Source: Oscillospiraceae bacterium
GTDB taxonomy: Bacteria; Bacillota; Clostridia; Oscillospirales; Acutalibacteraceae
Reading direction: 5' to 3'
Assembly: GCA_015066175.1 (NCBI GenBank)
Contig: SVOW01000016.1
Location: 1-59,604 of the forward strand
DNA: 59,604 bases
The translations under genes were made by a program, and so were the position numbers. The notes beneath the pieces are model-generated. The model made no database searches and was not told where the DNA came from. It saw only the letters and a list, made by a program, of their open reading frames with translations. Of this stretch, positions 26,770 through 34,287 are shown piece by piece; position 1 is the stretch's first letter; every line of letters begins with the position of its first letter.

Positions 26770-28614
26770 GTGCTTTCAAAAAAAGTTGAAAACATATTGC
26801 AGTTTGTTCAGAAACCCGGCAGATATACGGGCGGAGAATTTAACAGCATAATTAAAGATAAAAACAAAGTTGATATAAGATATGCGTTCTGCTTTCCTGA
26901 TACATACGAAATAGGAATGTCACATCTTGGTATGAAAATTCTTTATTCACTTGTGAATGAAAGAAAAGACGCATGGTGCGAAAGAGTTTTTGCACCGTGG
27001 ACAGACATGGAAGAGGAAATGAGAAAAAACAACATTCCTCTCTATGCCCTTGAAAGCAGCGACCCTATTAAAGATTTCGATTTGATAGGTTTTACAATGC
27101 AGTATGAATTAAGCTACACCAACGTGCTTAATATGCTTGATTTGGCAGGGCTTCCTATTTATGCAAAGGACAGAAAGGATTTAACTCCCATTGTTATTGC
27201 AGGTGGCTCTTGCGTATGTAACAGCGAGCCTATTGCAGATTTTGTTGATATTACTTTACCCGGTGAAGGTGAAGAAGTAACTAATGAACTTATTGACCTG
27301 CTTAAAATCCATAAGCAGAAAGGCAGCACAAAAGAAGAATTTTTAAAAGAAGCTGCACAAATCGAAGGCGTGTATGTGCCTGCATTTTATGATGTAAGCT
27401 ATAATGATGACGGCACAATCAAAGAAGTAAAAGCTACAAACGGTGCACCTGAAAAGGTTAAAAAGAGAGTTGTGAAAAATCTCGACACAATGTTTGCGCC
27501 GAAAGAGTTTATTGTGCCTTTCATTGAACCTGTACACGACAGAACAGTTGTGGAAATTTTCAGAGGATGTATCCGAGGCTGCAGATTCTGTCAGGCAGGT
27601 TTTCTCTACAGACCTATAAGAGAAAAAAGTCCCGAAGTTGTAAACGAGCAGTGCAAAGCAATCTGCAAAAGCACAGGCTATGAAGAAATTTCACTTTGCT
27701 CTTTAAGCACAAGTGACTACACAGGCCTTGAAGATTTGCTTGATAAACTTTTCGACTGGACACTTGATGAAAAAATCAACATTTCTCTGCCCTCACTGCG
27801 TGCAGATAATTTCAGTTCATCAATTGCAGAAAAACTTGCGAAAATCAGAAAAAGCGGTCTTACCTTTGCTGCAGAAGCAGGCACACAAAGGCTTCGTGAT
27901 GTTATCAATAAAAACGTGACTGAAGAAGAAATTCTTTCATCTTCACGCAAAGCATTTATGAAAGGCTGGACTGGCGTAAAACTTTATTTTATGATTGGTC
28001 TGCCTACAGAAACTGACGAAGACGTTAAGGCTATTGCCACACTTTCACAGAATGTTGTGAATGAATTTTATAACAACCCCGACAAACCAAAGGGCAGAGG
28101 TGTAAACGTAAACATCAGCGTGGCATCATTTGTTCCCAAACCTTTCACTCCTTTCCAGTGGGAGGCACAGGATGATATTGCAACAATCGAATATAAGCAG
28201 AAACTTCTTGAAGATTCTGTTAAAACGAAAAAAATCAATATCGGCTGGAATGATTCAAAGATGAGTTTGCTCGAAGGCGTTTTTGCACGAGGTGACAGAC
28301 GTCTTTCACAGGTTATTTACAATGCATATAAGCTTGGCTGCAAGTTTGACAGCTGGGATGACCAGTTTGATTTTGACAAATGGATGCAGGCATTTGAGCA
28401 GGCAGGACTTAAGCCTGAATTCTATGCTAACAGAAAACGTTCATTTGACGAAGTTTTTCCCTGGGACCATATGGACTACGGAATTCCTAAAAAGTTCTTT
28501 GAAAAAGAAAACAAAAAGGCCTATGAGGGCGTAACAACACCAAACTGCAGAGAAAAATGCAATGGTTGTTCTGCAAATAAACTTTGCGGAGGTGAATGCC
28601 ATGAACTCGCTTAG
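26770..28614 (+). CDS. B12-binding-domain radical SAM protein (TIGR03960 type)
   Basis: The 614-residue protein has an N-terminal cobalamin-binding-like domain (PDTYEIGMSHLGMKILYSLVN) followed by a radical SAM domain. The cluster cysteines are in FRGCIRGCRFCQAGFLYRP, an elongated variant of CxxxCxxC. A C-terminal cysteine cluster (CREKCNGCSANKLCGGEC) could hold another iron-sulfur centre. The start is GTG at 26770. It overlaps the next gene by 14 bases; this pairing with a TIGR03936 protein is conserved in Firmicutes. The reaction is not established. Confidence 0.88.
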   Translation: MLSKKVENILQFVQKPGRYTGGEFNSIIKDKNKVDIRYAFCFPDTYEIGMSHLGMKILYSLVNERKDAWCERVFAPWTDMEEEMRKNNIPLYALESSDPIKDFDLIGFTMQYELSYTNVLNMLDLAGLPIYAKDRKDLTPIVIAGGSCVCNSEPIADFVDITLPGEGEEVTNELIDLLKIHKQKGSTKEEFLKEAAQIEGVYVPAFYDVSYNDDGTIKEVKATNGAPEKVKKRVVKNLDTMFAPKEFIVPFIEPVHDRTVVEIFRGCIRGCRFCQAGFLYRPIREKSPEVVNEQCKAICKSTGYEEISLCSLSTSDYTGLEDLLDKLFDWTLDEKINISLPSLRADNFSSSIAEKLAKIRKSGLTFAAEAGTQRLRDVINKNVTEEEILSSSRKAFMKGWTGVKLYFMIGLPTETDEDVKAIATLSQNVVNEFYNNPDKPKGRGVNVNISVASFVPKPFTPFQWEAQDDIATIEYKQKLLEDSVKTKKINIGWNDSKMSLLEGVFARGDRRLSQVIYNAYKLGCKFDSWDDQFDFDKWMQAFEQAGLKPEFYANRKRSFDEVFPWDHMDYGIPKKFFEKENKKAYEGVTTPNCREKCNGCSANKLCGGECHELA

Positions 28615-29275
28615 AATATGGTTTAAAAAGGTTGGGAGAGCCAAATATATTTCTCACCTTGACCTGATGCGTTCAATGACAAAGGCGATAAAACGTTCAG
28701 GGCTTAAGGTGTGGTACACAGAAGGCTTCAACCCCCACGCATATATCACTTTCCCTTTGCCACTTTCTCTCGGTATTGAAAGCGAAAGTGAATGTGTTGA
28801 TATCCGTGTGGAAGATGGTGTTACACCCTGGGAAGTGAAAGAAAAACTTTTTGATCAGATGCCTGAAGGGCTTGACCTTGTAAGCGTTGAAGAGCCTTTC
28901 CTTAATGCAAAGGAAATCAGATACGGCAGATATGTGGTAACTCTTGATTTTGAAAACGAAAATCAGGCGGAAGAATTTGCTTCCCTTTCGCAGAAGCTTG
29001 TTGACGAAAAAAGCCTTGTCTGCGAAAAGAAAGGCAAAAAAGGCCACAAAAAAGTTATGAAAGAAGTTCCTTTGGGCGAACACATATTTAATTTCAAGGC
29101 TGAAGCCAAAGAAAATGTGCTTGTGATAAATGTTGATTTATCGGCAGGTAACCCTGTGAATATTTCGCCTAATCTGTTTATCGGCGCAATAGAAAAAGAG
29201 TCTTCAATTCTTCCTTTATACAAAAAATTTGAGAAAAAATGCTTGCTTACAGAAAATTTTGAAATTTTCAGATAA
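28601..29275 (+). CDS. Radical-SAM-linked protein (TIGR03936, DUF2344)
   Basis: The 224-residue protein starts with the family signature FKKVGRAKYISHLDLMRSMTKAIKRSGL, then YTEGFNPHAYITFPLPLSLGIESE. In other genomes the family is either fused to or adjacent to the TIGR03960 radical SAM protein; here the genes overlap by 14 bases. ATG 28601 follows GGAGGTG inside the upstream gene; an upstream in-frame ATG lacks a good site. The function is unknown; a role in RNA or ribosome modification is often guessed because rplS is near. Confidence 0.88.
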   Translation: MNSLRIWFKKVGRAKYISHLDLMRSMTKAIKRSGLKVWYTEGFNPHAYITFPLPLSLGIESESECVDIRVEDGVTPWEVKEKLFDQMPEGLDLVSVEEPFLNAKEIRYGRYVVTLDFENENQAEEFASLSQKLVDEKSLVCEKKGKKGHKKVMKEVPLGEHIFNFKAEAKENVLVINVDLSAGNPVNISPNLFIGAIEKESSILPLYKKFEKKCLLTENFEIFR

Positions 29276-29289
29276 ATTTAAAAAAGCAC

Positions 29290-29318
29290 TTGATTTTTCT
29301 GTTTGCTTATGTTATACT
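29290..29318 (+). promoter_or_regulatory. Promoter of rplS
   Basis: TTGATT (29290-29295) and TATACT (29313-29318) are separated by 17 bases, a good sigma-A promoter. Confidence 0.8.
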
Positions 29319-29324
29319 ACTAAA

Positions 29325-29470
29325 GCATTTGTATAGGTCTGAATTGATTTGTCCAAGTCAACCAGACTGTATTCATTGCCGAAAGACAACGAAGCTGTCG
29401 GTCCTCTGCCATTGTAAATGTGTTATGAACGACTGTAAAAAAGCGGAATTGCCGCAAATTATTTAAGGAG
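29325..29470 (+). promoter_or_regulatory. Structured leader of rplS (L19-leader-like)
   Basis: The transcript would carry about 150 bases before rplS. Pairings visible include GTCTG/CAGAC around TTGA/TCAA at 29336-29371, and GACA-acgaagc-TGTC near 29385-29399. Firmicutes rplS genes commonly have an autoregulatory leader bound by L19; this position and these stems fit, but the match to the known motif was made by eye only. Confidence 0.45.
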
Positions 29471-29479
29471 GAAATTAAA

Positions 29480-29824
29480 ATGGACGCACTCAAATTGATT
29501 GCACAGGACAGCATTAAAGCTGAAAAACCTGCTATTGAAGTAGGTAACACAGTAAGAGTTCACGTTAAAATCCGTGAAGGCGAAAGAGAAAGAATCCAGA
29601 TTTTCGAAGGTACAGTTATTGCAAAACGTGGTAGCGGTGTTTCAGAAACTTTCACAGTTCGTCGTATTTCATACGGCACAGGTGTTGAAAGAGTATTCCC
29701 CGTTAACTCACCCAACGTTGCAAAAGTTGAAACAATCAGAGTTGGTAAAGTTCGCAGAAGCAAACTTTATTATCTCCGTGACAGAGTTGGTAAGGCTGCT
29801 AAAGTTAAAGAGCAGATTGGCTGA
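29480..29824 (+). CDS. rplS: Ribosomal protein L19
   Basis: The 114-residue protein is bL19, at the interface of the two ribosomal subunits. It shows [35 protein letters not shown] and the C-terminal [20 protein letters not shown]. Length is normal. The start follows AAGGAGG. It has its own promoter, a structured leader and a double hairpin after the stop, so it may be expressed separately from the downstream signal peptidases. Confidence 0.98.
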   Translation: MDALKLIAQDSIKAEKPAIEVGNTVRVHVKIREGERERIQIFEGTVIAKRGSGVSETFTVRRISYGTGVERVFPVNSPNVAKVETIRVGKVRRSKLYYLRDRVGKAAKVKEQIG

Positions 29825-29832
29825 TTCTGTTG

Positions 29833-29851
29833 TATAGGGTTCAGCCCTATA
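29833..29851 (+). terminator. First hairpin after rplS
   Basis: TATAGGG-ttcag-CCCTATA lies ten bases after the stop codon. It lacks a T run, so it may protect the mRNA end rather than terminate. Confidence 0.5.
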
Positions 29852-29870
29852 ACTCGATATGGATTTATTG

Positions 29871-29914
29871 GGGCACGCCTGTAATAATACAGGCTTGCCC
29901 TTTTGCTTTTTTTA
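29871..29914 (+). terminator. Terminator after rplS
   Basis: GGGCACGCCTGTA and TACAGGCTTGCCC form a long stem with one mismatch and an ATAA loop, followed by TTTTGCTTTTTTT. Confidence 0.93.
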
Positions 29915-29940
29915 TTCAGATTTAAAAGGATTTTTGCTTT

Positions 29941-30555
29941 ATGAAACGTAGAATTGAAAAAACTGTATATGTTTTCGATTCCCTGGACCAGCCTGCGGAA
30001 ATATACAATTCTGAGGCGAAAGAATCGGCAAAAGGCAAATCACTTTTCGACTGGGTGTCTTCCATTATGGCGGCATTTGTGGTGATTTTTATTATTTTTG
30101 CCTTTGCTTTCAGAGTTGTGCAGGTAAGCGGTGAATCAATGACTGATACGCTCGATGACGGAAACTGGCTGCTTGTAAGCCACAGAGAAGATGACATCCG
30201 TTTCGGCGATATAGTTGTTGCAACTTCTCCCACTTACGATGGCGGCCCTGTAATCAAACGTGTTATAGGCGTTGAAGGTGACGAAATTTATATCGACTAC
30301 GATAAAGGTCTTGTCTACGTCAACGGCGAAATCCTTGATGAGCCATATACAAAAACGCTTACAACAAGGTATTACGATGTGGAATTCCCCGTAACGGTGC
30401 CTGAAGGCTGCGTTTTTTTGATGGGCGATAACAGAAACGGCTCTCTCGACAGCCGTTCAACAAAAATAGGTATGGTTGATGAAAGATATGTTCTCGGAAA
30501 AGTGCTTGTGCGTATTTTTCCTTTTGAGAAAATTGACTATATCGACCTGAGATAA
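29941..30555 (+). CDS. lepB: Signal peptidase I, first of a tandem pair
   Basis: Type I signal peptidase removes signal peptides of exported proteins at the outer face of the membrane. In 204 residues one membrane helix (about 40-58) is followed by the catalytic serine in VSGESMTDTL (Ser66) and the lysine in VIKRVIGVEGD (Lys106), then the box MGDNRNGSLDSR. The N-terminal cytoplasmic tail is about 38 residues long. It is 12 bases upstream of a second signal peptidase gene, probably a tandem duplication. Confidence 0.95.
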   Translation: MKRRIEKTVYVFDSLDQPAEIYNSEAKESAKGKSLFDWVSSIMAAFVVIFIIFAFAFRVVQVSGESMTDTLDDGNWLLVSHREDDIRFGDIVVATSPTYDGGPVIKRVIGVEGDEIYIDYDKGLVYVNGEILDEPYTKTLTTRYYDVEFPVTVPEGCVFLMGDNRNGSLDSRSTKIGMVDERYVLGKVLVRIFPFEKIDYIDLR

Positions 30556-30567
30556 GGAGGTAAAATT

Positions 30568-31152
30568 ATGGAAGAAAAAGTTGAAAAAACTGAAACAACT
30601 CAAGCAACCGAAAAAACAGAAAAAGCCGATAAAGCCGGTGCTATGCTTTTTGATTTTGCCTCAATTATAATGACAGGTATTATTGCCATCGCTTTGGTGT
30701 TCGTGTTCTTTTTCAGAACTGCAACAGTAAGTGGCAGGTCAATGCTTCCCACACTCAACCATGGCGACATGCTTATGGTAACTGCTTTTGATAACACTCA
30801 CGAAGTGGGCGATATTGTGGTTATCACTCAGCCTAATGATTTCAACGAGCCGATTATCAAAAGAATAATCGCTGTGGGCGGTCAGACAGTTGATATTGAC
30901 TTTAATCTTGGCATCGTTTACATAGACGGAAAGCCTGAGCAGCACGATTATATTCTCAATGCACCCACCTACGAAAAGGAAGATTTCAAAGGTCCCGTAA
31001 CTGTGCCTGAAGGCTACGTGTTTGTAATGGGTGATAACAGAAACGATTCAACTGACAGCCGTTCAAATGCTGTTGGTATGATAGATGTAAGGTACATTTA
31101 CGGCACAGTGCTTGGCAGAATTTCACCTGCAGGCAGTTGGAATGTAGTCTGA
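30568..31152 (+). CDS. lepB: Signal peptidase I, second of a tandem pair
   Basis: This 194-residue paralogue of the upstream gene has Ser58 (VSGRSMLPTL), Lys98 (IIKRIIAVGG) and MGDNRNDSTDSR, so both catalytic residues are kept. The N-terminus is a threonine-, glutamate- and lysine-rich tail (about 24 residues) before the membrane helix, different from that of the first copy. Multiple signal peptidases are common in Firmicutes and may divide substrates. AAGGAGG precedes the ATG. Confidence 0.95.
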   Translation: MEEKVEKTETTQATEKTEKADKAGAMLFDFASIIMTGIIAIALVFVFFFRTATVSGRSMLPTLNHGDMLMVTAFDNTHEVGDIVVITQPNDFNEPIIKRIIAVGGQTVDIDFNLGIVYIDGKPEQHDYILNAPTYEKEDFKGPVTVPEGYVFVMGDNRNDSTDSRSNAVGMIDVRYIYGTVLGRISPAGSWNVV

Positions 31153-31163
31153 GGTGAAAATGT

Positions 31164-32039
31164 ATGGCAAGTGATTTTCAGAATCAGGTTGTGCAGTGGT
31201 TTCCCGGACATATGGCAAAAACACGCCGTAAAATCAAGGAAAGCCTGCCCCTTGTTGATGCTGTGACGGAAATTGTTGATGCAAGAGTGCCTGTCAGCAG
31301 CCATAACCCTGAAATTTCAGATATTATTTCAGGTAAACCGAGAATAGTGATTCTCAATAAATGCGATGTTGCAGACGAAAATGCAACGAGAAAATGGATA
31401 AGTTATTTTAAAAGTCAGGGCGTTGCTGCCATTGCGGCAGACTGTAAAAGCGGAAAAGGTTTAAATCTTTACAGACCCCTTATAAAGGAAGTCCTTGCTG
31501 ATAAAATAAAATCATACGAAGAAAAAAATATGCAGGGCAGAGCTTTGCGAGTTATGGTTGTTGGCATTCCCAACACAGGCAAAAGCTCCTTTATCAACCG
31601 TATGGCAGGTAAAAAGAGGGCGGAAGTTGCTGACAGACCGGGTGTGACAAGACATAATCAGTGGTTTGTTATCGGTGACGGCATTGAACTTTTAGACACT
31701 CCCGGTGTGTTGTGGCCTAAATTTGAAGACCCTGCAGTTGGCGATAAGCTTGCGTTTATCGGCTCAGTCAAAGACGATATTCTTGACGTTGAAAGCTTAG
31801 CTGTCAGATTCCTTGAGGTTATGAAAAACGATTACCCCGAAAGGCTGACAGAAAGATATAAAATCACAGGCTTTGAAGATAAAGAGCCTTATGAAATTCT
31901 TGAAATGATAGGCAGAAAAAGAGGTATGCTCATTTCAGGCGGAGAAATAAATACCGAGCGTGCGGCAACAACAATTCTTGATGAATACCGCGCAGGTAAG
32001 CTTGGGAAAATTACATTGGATAGTGTACCTGAAGAATAA
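31164..32039 (+). CDS. rbgA: Ribosome biogenesis GTPase RbgA (YlqF)
   Basis: RbgA is needed for late assembly of the 50S subunit. The 291-residue protein shows the circularly permuted GTPase order: G4 LNKCDV comes before G1 GIPNTGKSSFINR, and G3 reads LLDTPGVLWP. The N-terminus VQWFPGHMAKTRRKI is the family signature, and a C-terminal helical RNA-binding domain follows. It is in the conserved rplS-lepB-rbgA-rnhB order. Confidence 0.96.
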   Translation: MASDFQNQVVQWFPGHMAKTRRKIKESLPLVDAVTEIVDARVPVSSHNPEISDIISGKPRIVILNKCDVADENATRKWISYFKSQGVAAIAADCKSGKGLNLYRPLIKEVLADKIKSYEEKNMQGRALRVMVVGIPNTGKSSFINRMAGKKRAEVADRPGVTRHNQWFVIGDGIELLDTPGVLWPKFEDPAVGDKLAFIGSVKDDILDVESLAVRFLEVMKNDYPERLTERYKITGFEDKEPYEILEMIGRKRGMLISGGEINTERAATTILDEYRAGKLGKITLDSVPEE

Positions 32040-32211
32040 AGGACACATATAAAGTTTTGGTCGAACTTTTTCAAAAGTTCGTAGGGTCAAGGGGCAACGC
32101 CCTTGTCGCACTCCGCAGAGTGCGAAATCTTTATGCATACCAAAGCGCAGGAGGGTAGAAAAACAGTCCTGTGTGACTGTTTTTCGTAGGGAACCCTCGC
32201 CGGGGGTTCCC
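32040..32211 (+). repeat. String of five hairpins between rbgA and rnhB
   Basis: Five consecutive stems can be drawn: CGAACTTTT/AAAAGTTCG (32062-32081), CAAGGG/CCCTTG (32088-32105), TCGCACTC/GAGTGCGA (32106-32125), AAAAACAGTC/GACTGTTTTT (32159-32184) and GGGAACCC/GGGTTCCC (32189-32211). The first three look like an interspersed repeat of the kind common in gut Clostridia; the last two may also act as a terminator or attenuator ahead of rnhB. Confidence 0.7.
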
Positions 32212-32238
32212 TTTCGGACTTTTTATCAGGAGGTTTTT

Positions 32239-32841
32239 ATGGATTACACTTTTGAACATCAGGCACACGAACAAGGTTTTCAGATTGTCTGCGGAGTTGA
32301 CGAAGCAGGCAGAGGACCGCTTGCCGGTCCCGTTTGTGCAGCGGCAGTAATTCTGCCTGACGGACTTGTTATTGAAGGCCTTGATGACAGTAAAAAACTT
32401 ACAGAAAAAAAGCGTGATGCATTGTACGATGTTATCTGCGAAGAAGCAATTTCCTACGGTATTGCCTTTGCAAGCGTTGAAGAAATTGAAGAAATGAATA
32501 TTCTTCAGGCAACTTTCCTTGCTATGAAAAGAGCAGTTGAAAGTTTAAATGTAAAAGCAGATTTAGCGCTTGTTGACGGCAATCAGAAACCGCCTCTTGA
32601 TATTCAGGCAAGAACTTTAGTCAAAGGTGATGCAAAAAGCCCGTCTATTGCTGCAGCATCAATCCTTGCAAAAGTTACACGAGACAGATTAATGGTGGAA
32701 ATTGCAGAGCAGTATCCACAATATGAATTTTCAAAACATAAAGGCTACGGCACAAAACTCCACTATGAAAAAATTATGGAACACGGCATTTCACCTGTAC
32801 ACAGAAGAAGTTTTCTCAAAAAAATTACGGGAGAAAAATAA
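32239..32841 (+). CDS. rnhB: Ribonuclease HII
   Basis: RNase HII cuts the RNA of RNA-DNA hybrids and removes single ribonucleotides from DNA. The 200-residue protein has [13 protein letters not shown] (Asp21, Glu22 metal ligands), [18 protein letters not shown] and the C-terminal [14 protein letters not shown]. The ATG at 32239 is preferred because AGGAGG precedes it; a longer frame begins in the hairpin region. It overlaps yraN by one base. Confidence 0.96.
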   Translation: MDYTFEHQAHEQGFQIVCGVDEAGRGPLAGPVCAAAVILPDGLVIEGLDDSKKLTEKKRDALYDVICEEAISYGIAFASVEEIEEMNILQATFLAMKRAVESLNVKADLALVDGNQKPPLDIQARTLVKGDAKSPSIAAASILAKVTRDRLMVEIAEQYPQYEFSKHKGYGTKLHYEKIMEHGISPVHRRSFLKKITGEK

Positions 32842-33197
32842 TGAATCTTGGTTTATTCGGACTTGAAGGCGAAGAAAAAGCCGCAAAATTTCTTAAAAAG
32901 CAAGGCTACAGGATAATCGATAAAAATTTTCAGACACGTTTCGGCGAAATTGATATTATTGCAGAAAACAAGGAATATATTGTTTTTGCTGAAGTGAAAG
33001 CGAGAAGTGAAAAATCTATTGCAGAGCCGAAAGAATTTGTTGACCTGAAAAAGCAGAGAAAAATAATAAAAACTGCAGAAATTTATTTATCTGAAAACAC
33101 TACCGAAAAACAGCCGCGTTTTGACGTTGTGGAAGTTAAAAAAGAAAATGGTAAAACTATAGTTAACCATATTATAAACGCATTTGAGGTGGAATAA
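32841..33197 (+). CDS. yraN: YraN-family (UPF0102) endonuclease-like protein
   Basis: The 118-residue protein has the restriction-endonuclease-like core GEIDIIAENKEYIVFAEVKAR, with the Asp and Glu-x-Lys metal-site pattern, plus the start GEEKAAKFLKKQGYRIIDKNF typical of the family. It begins at TAATG overlapping the rnhB stop and its own stop overlaps the next start the same way, so the three genes are translationally coupled. Its biological role is not established. Confidence 0.93.
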   Translation: MNLGLFGLEGEEKAAKFLKKQGYRIIDKNFQTRFGEIDIIAENKEYIVFAEVKARSEKSIAEPKEFVDLKKQRKIIKTAEIYLSENTTEKQPRFDVVEVKKENGKTIVNHIINAFEVE

Positions 33198-34063
33198 TGA
33201 AGTTTTTTGATTTACATTGCGACACAATAACAGAGTGTTACCTTAAGGGTGAAAATTTAAAGTCAAACGACCTTGATATTTCTCTTGAAAAAGCAGAATG
33301 TATTGACGAATGGAAACAGGTTTTTGCAATATGGATGCCCGATGAAAAAAGGGGAAAAGATGCAGAAGATTATTACTGTGAGGTTCTTGAAAAATTCAAG
33401 GCAGAGTGCAAAGACGTAAAAGGTGCAATCCTTGCAGTTGAAGGCGGCTCAGCTCTCGGCGGTAAACTTGAAAATGTGGAAAAACTTTACCGCGACGGAG
33501 TTAAAATTATTACTCTTACATGGAATAAAGAAAATGAACTTGCAAGCGGATGCTTTTCAGACGAAGATAACGGCCTTACTTCTTTCGGCAAAGATGCAGT
33601 GAAGGAAATGGCAAAATTCGGCATTGTTCCCGATGTATCTCATCTCAGTGAAAAAGGCTTTTACGATTTGTGCGAAGCAACAGATTTTCCCTTTATTGCA
33701 AGTCACTCCGATGTATACGCACTTGAAAATCATCCGAGAAATTTAAAGGATGAACAGATTAAGATAATCATTGAAAGAAAAGGTCTTATCGGACTTAATT
33801 TCTACAATAAGTTTTTAGGTGACGGCAATTCGGTGCAGAAGCTTTTTGACCACGCAAAACATATTCTTCTTTTAGGCGGTACGGATGTTTTGTGTCTGGG
33901 CAGTGATTTTGACGGTTGCACAATCAACGAAGAAATCAAAGGTATAGAAAAAATGCCTGCACTTTACGATGCTTTTTATTCTTATTTCGGCAAAACACTG
34001 GCTGATAAGATATTTTTTGAAAATGCTGACAACTATTTCAAGAGTCAGGTATTTACTAAATAA
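33197..34063 (+). CDS. Membrane dipeptidase-like (peptidase family M19)
   Basis: The 288-residue protein resembles renal-dipeptidase-type zinc enzymes that cleave dipeptides. It has FDLHCDTITE near the N-terminus, ILAVEGG, GIVPDVSHLSEKGF, FIASHSDVYAL and CLGSDFDG. Length is slightly below the usual 310-370. No signal peptide is present, so it is cytoplasmic, as in other bacteria. Coupled by TAATG to yraN; a candidate promoter for thrC overlaps its stop codon. Confidence 0.9.
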   Translation: MKFFDLHCDTITECYLKGENLKSNDLDISLEKAECIDEWKQVFAIWMPDEKRGKDAEDYYCEVLEKFKAECKDVKGAILAVEGGSALGGKLENVEKLYRDGVKIITLTWNKENELASGCFSDEDNGLTSFGKDAVKEMAKFGIVPDVSHLSEKGFYDLCEATDFPFIASHSDVYALENHPRNLKDEQIKIIIERKGLIGLNFYNKFLGDGNSVQKLFDHAKHILLLGGTDVLCLGSDFDGCTINEEIKGIEKMPALYDAFYSYFGKTLADKIFFENADNYFKSQVFTK

Positions 34064-34080
34064 AAAAATTATGCTACAAT
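34052..34080 (+). promoter_or_regulatory. Candidate promoter of thrC
   Basis: TTTACT (34052-34057) and TACAAT (34075-34080) are separated by 17 bases. Transcription from it would place the hairpin array in the thrC leader. Confidence 0.55.
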
Positions 34081-34134
34081 GAAATGTATATTAAAAAATG
34101 TTCCTGTGACTAAATGAGGACTTTTTTAAAAATA

Positions 34135-34270
34135 GCGGCGCAGCCCCGAAACATTTGCCTGAAAGGCAAATATTTCACTTTGCAAAGCAAAATTTCACAC
34201 GCGTAAAGCGTATATCACATCTGCGACAGCAGATATATCACTGCGATGACGTTAAGGTAAACGGCATCGC
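34135..34270 (+). repeat. Hairpin array with conserved ATATCAC linkers, copy 1
   Basis: After GCGGCGCAGCCCCGAAACA come four different small hairpins: TTTGCCT/AGGCAAA, TTTGC/GCAAA, ACGC/GCGT and ATCTGC/GCAGAT. They are separated by TATTTCAC, ATTTCAC, ATATCAC and ATATCAC. A fifth, longer stem GCGATG/CATCGC closes the array. A second array in the opposite orientation is at 40521-40620 and keeps the linkers but has mostly different stems. Confidence 0.85.
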
Positions 34271-34287
34271 TATAAAGAGGGATGTTT

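Noticed and set aside
34081-34287. Possible T-box in the thrC leader
   Set aside because: No T-box consensus (such as the TGGNACCGCG-type antiterminator motif) can be found; the region is explained by the hairpin array.
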